Shown in pieces: positions 57,599 through 64,000 of a DNA stretch of 64,000 nucleotides. The notes under the pieces were generated by a model. That model was given only the letters and a program-made list of their open reading frames with translations, was not told the origin of the DNA and ran no database searches. Origin of the DNA: Alteracholeplasma palmae J233 (GTDB lineage: Bacteria; Bacillota_I; Bacilli_A; Acholeplasmatales; Acholeplasmataceae). Position 1 is the first letter of the stretch. The number at the start of each line of letters is the position of its first letter. The DNA is taken from positions 248,001-312,000 of the forward strand of contig NC_022538.1 of assembly GCF_000968055.1 (NCBI RefSeq), in the 5' to 3' direction. The position numbers and the translations under genes are program-made.

Positions 57599-60184
57599 AT
57601 GAAAAAAATATTAGGTCTAGATGTAGGGGTTACATCTGTTGGGTGGGCAATCATAGATGAAGAAGGAAATATTGTTAAAACAGGTGTTCGCTTATTTGAA
57701 GAAGCCTCAGCTAAGAATAACTTAGATAGAAGAACATTTAGAGGACAACGTCGACTAATAAGAAGACGTAATCAGAGAATTGATGATATGCGTTCATTGC
57801 TTATCAAGAATCTTTTAATTGATAATCAATTTAAGGTTTTAGATAATCCATATCAATTAAGAGAAAAAGGACTTAAAGAAAAATTAAATCATGAAGAGTT
57901 GGCTACAGTTCTCCTACACTATGCTAAAAGAAGAGGAAGTAGTTTAGAAGTAGTTGAAGAGGAAGGCATTAAAAAGGAAACAAGCACCAAATCCATATTA
58001 AACGAAAACGCAAAAGAATTAAAAGAAAAACAGTATGTTGTTAATGTGCAGCTAAATAGACTAAAAAAAGAGGGCAAACTTAGAGGTAATATTAATAATT
58101 TTAAAACTAAGGATTATGCAAAAGAAATTATAACATTACTAGATAATCAAAATCTGGATAGCGAGTTGAAGAAAGAAATTATTGAAATCATTCAAAGAAG
58201 AAGACACTTTTCTGAAGGGCCAGGAAACTTTAACTCTCCAACTCCATATGGTAGATATAGAGAGGTTACAGGAACTTTAAAAGAAAAAATAATTAAGGAT
58301 ATTCATGCTAATTATAGAAAGCAGTATCTTAATTCTAATTTTTCCATAGTATTTGATGATATCGAATATCAAGTATTTAAAAATGGAAGGATCGTAAATA
58401 AGGAAAAATACGATTTGATAGATTTAATGAGAGGAAAGTGTAGTCTATACCCAGACCAACCAAGAAGTCCTAAAATGGCTTTTTCAGCTGAAATATTTAA
58501 CTTATTAAATGATTTGAACAACCTTAAAATATTAAATAGAGAAAATAATAAAATAACTAAAGAAGAAAAAATAACAATTATAAATCATGTTAGAGAAAAA
58601 GGAAGTATCACAGTTCAACAGCTATTAAAAATTTTAAATGCTCAACAAGAAGAGATTAAAGGTTTTAGAATAGACAAAAATGAAAAACCAATCATTACTG
58701 AATTTAAGGGATATAAAAAAATACTAAAAGTTTATAAAGAATTAGATATCACAATAGATAGTGATGAAATACTTGACCGTATTATCGAGATATTAACACA
58801 GACACTTGTTGAAGAAGAACGTATCTTAAGTTTAAAAAAAGAAAAAATAAATGAAAGATTGATTGAACCTTTAAGCTTATTAACCGGTATTAAAGAATAT
58901 CACAGCCTATCTTTAAAAGCTATTTACCAGTTAAATAAAGAAATGTTAGAAGAATCACTGAATCAACAAGAAATAATTACTAACTGGGGGATTAAAAATG
59001 ATGATACTATTAAAGAATTGGTCTTAGATGAGTCACTTATATTAAGCCCAGTTGCTAAAAGAGCGCATAGAGAAGCCTTGAAACTTGTTAATCAATTGAT
59101 AAAAGAAGAAGGTAATTTTTCTAAAATAGTTATTGAAACTACAAGATCAAAGAATAGTTTAGATGAGATTAAGGAAATTAAAGAACTTCAAAAAAATAAT
59201 GAAAATAATAGAAGACAAGCAGAAGAAATTATTGGAGATAGAGCTAAGGAGTTAGTTAACAGTTCTAACATTTTAAAACTAAGACTTTACAATGAACAAA
59301 ATGGTAAGTGTGCTTACACAGGTGAAGCACTTAGCATTGATGCACTGTTAAATGATCCAAACATATACGAAATAGATCATATCATACCAATCTCCATTTC
59401 ATTTGATGATTCATACGCGAATAAAGTGCTTGTTACGCGTTCAGCTAACCAGAAGAAAGGTAATAAAACACCTTTTGGATACTTCTCTAAAGCTGATTTA
59501 GTAGCTAATTCAAAAATAAATAGTTGGAATATGTTTAAAGAAATAGTTCTTTTAAACAAAAATTATAGTATCAGAAAAAAACAAAATCTCCTATTTGAAG
59601 AAGATATCACAAAACATAGTGTTGTAAGTGATTTTATTAATAGAAATTTAGTAGACACAAGTTATGCAATAAGAAGTTTAATGACAACGTTAAAAAACTA
59701 TTTTAAATCAAATCATGTAGATACAACTATTATGACTATAAAAGGGAAACAAACAAACTATTTTAGAAAAACCGGAATGATTGCATGGTCAAGAAAGCAT
59801 CCTAAAAGAGAAAATCCTTTTAGAAAAGATAGAAACAAATATATCCATCATGCCATTGATGCTTTAATTATTGCAGGTTTATCAAATAGAAAATATATTA
59901 CTAAACTTTATAACTTAAGCCAAGAAATAGATATTGAAACAGGAGAATTAATAGAATATATAGATGCATCAGAAGACAGTAAATTAATTCAATATTTATT
60001 AAAAGTCGGTGAAGTTCAGGAAGAAGACGTTAAATTCTCGTGGAAAATAGATAGTAAACCAAACAGAAGCATGATGAACCAAACAATATATAGCTCAAGA
60101 ATTTTAGGTGGAGAATCGCTTTTATTAAGTAAAATAGATATATATAATTCAAAGAAAGAAGATTTTATAAAAAAAAATTATTAA
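57599..60184 (+). CDS. cas9: Cas9 N-terminal part: nuclease lobe, ends at frameshift
   Basis: 861 residues. RuvC-I Asp8 in ILGLDVGVTSVGWAI; arginine-rich bridge helix NLDRRTFRGQRRLIRRRNQR; RuvC-II Glu513 in IVIETTRSKN; HNH His594 in EIDHIIPISISFDDSYANK; RuvC-III with H751 and D754 in HHAIDALIIAG. All nuclease residues are present. The order and motif wording are closest to S. aureus Cas9 (1,053 residues). The frame ends early, at IKKNY, after an A9 run. Dropping one base gives 1,089 residues with the next feature. GGGAGGA supports ATG 57599; an upstream in-frame ATG at 57548 lies in the promoter. Alone it lacks the WED/PAM-interacting part. Confidence 0.93.
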   Translation: MKKILGLDVGVTSVGWAIIDEEGNIVKTGVRLFEEASAKNNLDRRTFRGQRRLIRRRNQRIDDMRSLLIKNLLIDNQFKVLDNPYQLREKGLKEKLNHEELATVLLHYAKRRGSSLEVVEEEGIKKETSTKSILNENAKELKEKQYVVNVQLNRLKKEGKLRGNINNFKTKDYAKEIITLLDNQNLDSELKKEIIEIIQRRRHFSEGPGNFNSPTPYGRYREVTGTLKEKIIKDIHANYRKQYLNSNFSIVFDDIEYQVFKNGRIVNKEKYDLIDLMRGKCSLYPDQPRSPKMAFSAEIFNLLNDLNNLKILNRENNKITKEEKITIINHVREKGSITVQQLLKILNAQQEEIKGFRIDKNEKPIITEFKGYKKILKVYKELDITIDSDEILDRIIEILTQTLVEEERILSLKKEKINERLIEPLSLLTGIKEYHSLSLKAIYQLNKEMLEESLNQQEIITNWGIKNDDTIKELVLDESLILSPVAKRAHREALKLVNQLIKEEGNFSKIVIETTRSKNSLDEIKEIKELQKNNENNRRQAEEIIGDRAKELVNSSNILKLRLYNEQNGKCAYTGEALSIDALLNDPNIYEIDHIIPISISFDDSYANKVLVTRSANQKKGNKTPFGYFSKADLVANSKINSWNMFKEIVLLNKNYSIRKKQNLLFEEDITKHSVVSDFINRNLVDTSYAIRSLMTTLKNYFKSNHVDTTIMTIKGKQTNYFRKTGMIAWSRKHPKRENPFRKDRNKYIHHAIDALIIAGLSNRKYITKLYNLSQEIDIETGELIEYIDASEDSKLIQYLLKVGEVQEEDVKFSWKIDSKPNRSMMNQTIYSSRILGGESLLLSKIDIYNSKKEDFIKKNY
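60169..60177 (+). other. A9 homopolymer at the cas9 frameshift
   Basis: Nine A. The frame of the downstream part is closed upstream by TAA at 60168-60170, and the cas9 frame by TAA at 60182-60184, so the join can only fall between 60171 and 60184. Eight A at this run (or a +1 skip) continues cas9 as ..DFIKKIINNKENVLMYQND.., which matches the S. aureus sequence INKSPEKLLMYHHDP at the same place. Confidence 0.9.
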
Positions 60185-60203
60185 TAATAAAGAAAATGTC
60201 TTA

Positions 60204-60869
60204 ATGTATCAAAATGATCCTACGACTTTTGAAATTGTAATAAAGGCTTTTGAGCAGTATAAACATGAAGAATATCCATTTAAAGTATACAAAGAGAATT
60301 ATGGTTATATTAGAAAATACTCAAAAAATAACAATGGTGCTCCTGTGATAAATATGAAATACTTAGGAGATGCTATAAAAAGTGAAGTAAAAGACTTATC
60401 TGATAGATATAATGTGGACGTCACAAAAAAGATGGTATTTCAATCTTCAATAAAGCCATTTCGAGTGGATGTTTATTACAATGGAATTCAATATAAAGTT
60501 GTTACTGTGACATATAAAGATGTAGTAAAAAAAGATGGAAAATATAGAATTATAAATTATACAGAAAAAATAAAAAAGAAAGAAATAGATAAAAAATATA
60601 TATTTAGATTTAGTTTATTTAATAATTCTATAATAACAATTGATAATAGTGAATTTTATAGATTTAAAGGAATTGTAGATCTTGAAAATAAATTTGAAGT
60701 TACAACTGCAAATTATCGACCAGTTAAACAAAATAAAAATAATAAAGAAGAACTTGATAGAATTAGAAGAGTGATTAATAAAAAAATCAAGAACATAACT
60801 AAATATAATGTATCAAATACGGGGAAAATAGCGAAAGTAGAAAAGGAAGAGTTGAAATTAGTTTTTTAG
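60204..60869 (+). pseudogene. cas9: Cas9 C-terminal part: WED and PAM-interacting region, out of frame
   Basis: 221 codons from ATG 60204; the frame is open from 60171. ENYGYIRKYSKNNNGAPVIN corresponds to the S. aureus Cas9 stretch GNYLTKYSKKDNGPVI, followed by FRVDVYYNGIQYKVVTVTYK (Sa: FDVYLDNGVYKFVTV) and the C-terminal NITKYNVSNTGKIAKVEKEE (Sa: IKKYSTDILGNLYEVKSK). No ribosome site precedes ATG 60204. No stop or frameshift interrupts it, so decay, if any, is recent. If expressed alone it would be an isolated PAM-binding domain. The tracrRNA promoter begins in its last codons. Confidence 0.88.
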
Positions 60870-60880
60870 TATGATAGAAT
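60852..60880 (+). promoter_or_regulatory. tracrRNA promoter
   Basis: TTGAAA (60852-60857), 17 bases, TAGAAT (60875-60880) preceded by TGA. It overlaps the end of cas9. The pattern repeats the guaBA promoter base for base in both hexamers and spacing. Confidence 0.75.
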
Positions 60881-60886
60881 ATCTTT

Positions 60887-60985
60887 GTACCTTAAGGTAC
60901 TTAGATAGCAAAGGTTACGAGGACCTAGCACAACAAGGGAATTTTTCCCGAGTTCGAATCCGTATTATATACGGGTTCTTTTTTT
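60887..60985 (+). ncRNA. tracrRNA
   Basis: The anti-repeat TTAGATAGCAAAGGTTACGA (60901-60920) GG and CACAAC (60929-60934) is complementary to the CRISPR repeat: 20 of 22 identical to its reverse complement in the first block (the two differences are G-U compatible) and 6 of 6 in the second, with an internal 6-against-4 bulge. After it come stem-loop GGGAATTTTTCCC (60937-60949) and a 10-base-pair terminator hairpin (60956-60978), with seven T (60979-60985). The layout anti-repeat, AAGG, short hairpin, terminal hairpin is the S. aureus type. The 5' end is inferred from the promoter. Confidence 0.9.
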
Positions 60986-60991
60986 ATTTTT

Positions 60992-61882
60992 ATGAGCTGG
61001 CGTGTAGTGTATATTGAGGAATCAGAATATCTAAGCCTTTACTTAGACAATATTAAAGTTTTAAAAAACGGAGAAGAACTACTGATTCCAATATCAGATA
61101 TACATACTTTGATTTTAGATAATTATAAAATAAACTTGTCTGTACACTTAATAAATGCATTAACAAAAGCAAATATTAATTTTATATTGTGCGATGTTGA
61201 TCATTTACCTCAAACAATTGTGCTACCACATTTAGGAAACAAACTAGGATTTCAAATGCTTAATAAACAACTATCATGGGATGATTTATTAAAAGGCGAG
61301 ATACAACAAAAAATTGTTAAAAATAAGATTAAAAATCAATATGAGTTACTTGAGTTTTTAGAAAAGGATGAAGCAATTATTGAAAAAATCAAAGAATATG
61401 AAACACAAGTAGAGCTAGCCGATAGGACAAATCGGGAAGGACTAGCTGCTAAACTTTACTTTAAAGCCTTATTTGGTAAAGAATTTAAAAGGTTTTCAAA
61501 TGATGTTATAAATGCAGGACTTAATTATGGATATTCAATTCTAAGATCTCAAATATCAAAAGTACTAGTAGCAAAAGGACTTAATACTTCTATAGGCTTT
61601 TTTCATATTGGAAGGGAAAATGAATTTAATTTAAGTGATGATATTATAGAACCTTTTAGACCAATTATAGATTATTTCATTTATAAAAATTTACTAGAAG
61701 AAAAACTGTTTTTAAGAGAACATAGATTAAATATTATTAAACATACAACAAGTAATGCCGTAATTGATGGCAAAAGTCAAACTATTTTTAATACCATTCA
61801 AATATATGTTGAAAGTATATTAAATTACTGTGAAGATAGAAAAGAAATAAAGAAAGTAAGTATTAATTATTATGGGTTATGA
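60992..61882 (+). CDS. cas1: Cas1 integrase
   Basis: 296 residues, type II Cas1. The three metal ligands are Glu149 (NREGLAAKLYFKALFG), His205 (FFHIGRENEFN) and Glu220 (DIIEPFRPIIDYF), with the same numbering as in S. pyogenes Cas1. It integrates new spacers with Cas2. The ATG is six bases after the T tract of the tracrRNA terminator, and no ribosome site is visible, so translation may be weak, leaderless or from readthrough RNA. It overlaps cas2. Confidence 0.95.
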   Translation: MSWRVVYIEESEYLSLYLDNIKVLKNGEELLIPISDIHTLILDNYKINLSVHLINALTKANINFILCDVDHLPQTIVLPHLGNKLGFQMLNKQLSWDDLLKGEIQQKIVKNKIKNQYELLEFLEKDEAIIEKIKEYETQVELADRTNREGLAAKLYFKALFGKEFKRFSNDVINAGLNYGYSILRSQISKVLVAKGLNTSIGFFHIGRENEFNLSDDIIEPFRPIIDYFIYKNLLEEKLFLREHRLNIIKHTTSNAVIDGKSQTIFNTIQIYVESILNYCEDRKEIKKVSINYYGL

Positions 61883-62195
61883 ATTTATGAGATTAATTTT
61901 GTTTTTTGATCTTCCAATTCAAACAAATGATCAAGTAAGAATTTATACTAGGTTTAGAAAGTTATTAATTAGTAAAGGATATTTGATGTTGCAGTATTCG
62001 GTATATTCTAAGATCTTAAATAATAGAGATTCAGCAGTTCAGCATATGGATTATATAAAGAAAAATGTACCTAATGAAGGACATATAAGAATGATGTTAT
62101 TAACAGAGAAACAATATTCAAGAATGGAGATTGTCATAGGCGGTAAAAGTAGGACTGAACAACTGATTACCGTCGATCCATTTTTAAAATTATAG
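61872..62195 (+). CDS. cas2: Cas2
   Basis: 107 residues from ATG 61872, or 102 from ATG 61887 (MRLILFFDLPIQTNDQ), the more usual N-terminus. The ferredoxin-like fold with FFDLP carries the conserved Asp. It forms the Cas1-Cas2 complex for spacer acquisition. No strong ribosome site; the start overlaps the end of cas1, so coupling is likely. It ends 10 bases before csn2. Confidence 0.94.
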   Translation: MGYEFMRLILFFDLPIQTNDQVRIYTRFRKLLISKGYLMLQYSVYSKILNNRDSAVQHMDYIKKNVPNEGHIRMMLLTEKQYSRMEIVIGGKSRTEQLITVDPFLKL

Positions 62196-62205
62196 GAGGA
62201 AAAAG

Positions 62206-63093
62206 TTGAATAAGATAACAGTAAAACTAAGAAAAGAACGAATTGAATTTGGTATTAATCAATATAAGTATTTAATAGGATCAAATTATAGTGATAAACA
62301 TCAAATTGTTCAAAGTATTAAAAAGTGTTTTGAAAGAGGCAATAATAGTGAGTTTGCCATAGATAATAATTCAGAGTTATGGTTTAAGATTAATGATAAA
62401 GATGTTGATATCAGAAAGTATAAACTATTTAATATAACATCAATATTTGATTATAAGACAGAAATCAAGCTCGGAGCTAAGTCAATTATCCTAAATTATC
62501 TAGAGGCAATATTTAAAGATATTGAATATGATGATTTAGTTAATACATTAAGAATCATAAAAGATGACCTAGGTGTAAGTATGAGTGATAGAATTGAACA
62601 AAATAATCACTATAAACTGAATTTAAAATTTGAAGAAATAACATTAAAAGGCCTTCTAAAACAAGTTGAAGTAAGTCTATATAAGGACCAATTAATATCA
62701 AATGAATATGATTTAAGTTATGAGGATTTAGTTTTATTCCAGATTGATTTAATTACTAAAATAACTGAAAATATACGAGATTTTGAATATATATGTATCA
62801 TCGAAATACCTGTAGTAACCCAAATAATAAAAGAAGCGATAGAAAAAGTTAAGCAAAAAAATCTTATGATCTTAATAGTGTCTAATGATAGTTATATAAA
62901 AAATGTGGACATAAATAATTTTTTATCTTTAAACAAACAAATTATTGATTTTTCTGATGAGGTAAGCATTTATAATGATATTATTCTAAATCTTGAAAGA
63001 AATAGTACAATTCAAGATATAAGAGAACATGTGTCACTGTATTTTAACAGTGAAGGCAGACAAGATGATTTAAATTTAAGTAAAATTCTCTAA
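62206..63093 (+). CDS. csn2: Csn2-like type II-A adaptation protein
   Basis: 295 residues from TTG 62206 with AGGAGGA in front. Its place between cas2 and the array and the pattern of the last 100 residues (LMILIVSNDSYIKN, FLSLNKQIIDFSDE) fit Csn2. The length lies between the short (about 220) and long (about 330) Csn2 groups. Csn2 is a ring-shaped DNA-end-binding protein needed for spacer capture in II-A systems. No P-loop is seen. The call depends largely on context; this is a divergent member. Confidence 0.72.
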   Translation: MNKITVKLRKERIEFGINQYKYLIGSNYSDKHQIVQSIKKCFERGNNSEFAIDNNSELWFKINDKDVDIRKYKLFNITSIFDYKTEIKLGAKSIILNYLEAIFKDIEYDDLVNTLRIIKDDLGVSMSDRIEQNNHYKLNLKFEEITLKGLLKQVEVSLYKDQLISNEYDLSYEDLVLFQIDLITKITENIRDFEYICIIEIPVVTQIIKEAIEKVKQKNLMILIVSNDSYIKNVDINNFLSLNKQIIDFSDEVSIYNDIILNLERNSTIQDIREHVSLYFNSEGRQDDLNLSKIL

Positions 63094-63116
63094 TCATAGA
63101 GAAAAAACAAAATAAA

Positions 63117-63135
63117 TGTTATAATTTATTTTGAG
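63117..63135 (+). promoter_or_regulatory. CRISPR leader with extended -10 and TTTTGAG end
   Basis: Only 42 bases separate csn2 from the first repeat. TGTTATAAT (hexamer 63120-63125) would start transcription about five bases before repeat 1. The leader ends in TTTTGAG (63129-63135), resembling the ATTTGAG leader-anchoring sequence described for type II-A loci. Confidence 0.65.
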
Positions 63136-64000
63136 GTTGTGTTACCCTCGTAATTTTTGCTATCTAACAACCATCTATCATCATAGCCCACTCGTATCTT
63201 AGTTGTGTTACCCTCGTAATTTTTGCTATCTAACAACTAATAGGCGTTCTATGGTTGTAAAATCAAGTTGTGTTACCCTCGTAATTTTTGCTATCTAACA
63301 ACCTAATATCGTAGGCACAACTTTAATCATTAGTTGTGTTACCCTCGTAATTTTTGCTATCTAACAACGTGTTGCTAGTACTTCTGTAGCGTGGATATGT
63401 TGTGTTACCCTCGTAATTTTTGCTATCTAACAACATGAAGCAATAAAGAAGTATAACGAAATAAGTTGTGTTACCCTCGTAATTTTTGCTATCTAACAAC
63501 AACCTAAAGAGTTTAACACTAAAGTATTGTGTTGTGTTACCCTCGTAATTTTTGCTATCTAACAACCTTTAGGATGGCATAAAGATGATGGGTCTAGTTG
63601 TGTTACCCTCGTAATTTTTGCTATCTAACAACCATAAGAAAGGTGGTGATATAATGCTCTATGTTGTGTTACCCTCGTAATTTTTGCTATCTAACAACAC
63701 AGTTCCCCACTATCTAACCTAACAACTCGTTGTGTTACCCTCGTAATTTTTGCTATCTAACAACATCAGCAATGACTGCTAATACTACTTTATTGTTGTG
63801 TTACCCTCGTAATTTTTGCTATCTAACAACTAGAAGTTTGAAACGCTAACAATATTTACAGTTGTGTTACCCTCGTAATTTTTGCTATCTAACAACATGC
63901 AGAGCTTACAGCACTCGCAAATGCCAGTTGTGTTACCCTCGTAATTTTTGCTATCTAACAACTGGTGTATTTGAGTATATTGGATTAATTCCGTTGTGTT
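63136..64000 (+). CRISPR. CRISPR array, 13 full repeats plus one cut by the window end
   Basis: The 36-base repeat starts GTTGTGTTACCCTCG and ends TGCTATCTAACAAC. All 13 complete copies are identical by eye. Starts: 63136, 63202, 63267, 63333, 63399, 63465, 63531, 63597, 63663, 63729, 63795, 63861, 63927; a partial at 63993. The 13 spacers are 30 bases, except spacer 2 (29 bases, 63238-63266). The repeat resembles the S. aureus type (GTTTTAGTACTCTG..). Pairing with tracrRNA shows transcription from left to right. The array runs off the window. The spacers look unrelated to each other. Confidence 0.98.

Noticed and set aside
60204-60869. A separate small gene downstream of cas9
   Set aside because: Its sequence follows the S. 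aureus Cas9 C-terminus in order and begins exactly where the upstream part stops; it has no ribosome site.
63136-63171. Promoters inside each repeat, as in some type II-C arrays
   Set aside because: The repeat holds TGCTATCT, a poor -10, and no TATAAT-like end; the leader already has a good extended -10.
63323-63565. Minus-strand open frame with the repeated peptide LLDSKNYEGNTT
   Set aside because: It is the CRISPR repeat read backwards; 36 plus 30 bases is divisible by three, so the frame stays open by arithmetic.

Overview
The window reads as chromosome of a wall-less, A+T-rich Firmicutes relative in the Acholeplasma group. The gene order is Bacillus-like (suf operon, rpsP-khpA-rimM-trmD-rplS, rpsB-tsf-pyrH-frr-uppS-cdsA-rseP, ylbF-ylbG, trmFO-xerC). 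UGA is used as a stop codon (for example thiI and cas1), which argues against Mycoplasma and Spiroplasma. CcpA, T-boxes and a SUF system are present. The species assignment is inference from gene content; no database search was possible.

Layout. 1-3.9 kb: 3' part of a sufCDSUB-type Fe-S operon (sufD cut by the window edge). 3.9-10.1 kb: a membrane protein, a PucR-type regulator beside an orphan sugar-ABC ATPase, a ComK-like protein, and a glycolytic operon (pgk, XRE-cupin regulator, HPr-like protein, tpiA). 10.2-14 kb: a Mg2+ P-type ATPase under an M-box riboswitch, then rpsD with its leader. 14-22.8 kb: RNA-modification and translation genes (thiI, SpoU methylase, def, rsuA-type synthase, ylbFG, rpsP-khpA-rimM-trmD-rplS). 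22.9-34.5 kb: ccpA, T-box-tyrS, guaB-guaA, ald, patatin, T-box-trpS, pepF, spx. 34.6-41.5 kb: CYTH protein, gapA with a cre site, an ER-type signal peptidase, ung, THF riboswitch-folT, trmFO-xerC and a NUDIX-dUTPase fusion. 41.5-48.3 kb: rpsB-tsf-pyrH-frr and uppS-cdsA-rseP. 48.3-53.4 kb: a complete 16S-23S-5S-tRNA-Asn operon. 53.5-57.5 kb: a nucleoside-salvage and signalling operon ending in an HD-GYP protein, then tRNA-Glu, -Arg, -Pro and -Gly.

The accessory part is 57.6-64 kb: a type II CRISPR-Cas locus in the order cas9, tracrRNA, cas1, cas2, csn2-like, leader, array. Thirteen complete 36-nt repeats and a fourteenth cut by the window edge are visible. Cas9 resembles the compact Staphylococcus aureus type. 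Its reading frame is broken by one base in an A9 run (60169-60177), exactly where the nuclease lobe ends and the WED/PAM-interacting part begins. All expected nuclease residues lie before the break, and the downstream 221 codons are an uninterrupted Cas9 C-terminus. tracrRNA, Cas1 (E149/H205/E220), Cas2 and the array all look intact. The locus is therefore one base from a complete system: recently inactivated, phase-variable or slippage-decoded, unless the base is a sequencing error.

Regulation is mostly RNA-based: M-box, two T-boxes, a THF riboswitch and candidate r-protein leaders. CcpA, an HPr-like protein that keeps its Ser45 but has lost active-site neighbours, and a cre site at gapA suggest carbon control without an ordinary PTS role for this HPr. 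Many promoters share an extended -10 (TGnTATAAT or TGATAGAAT), including those assigned to tracrRNA and the CRISPR array.
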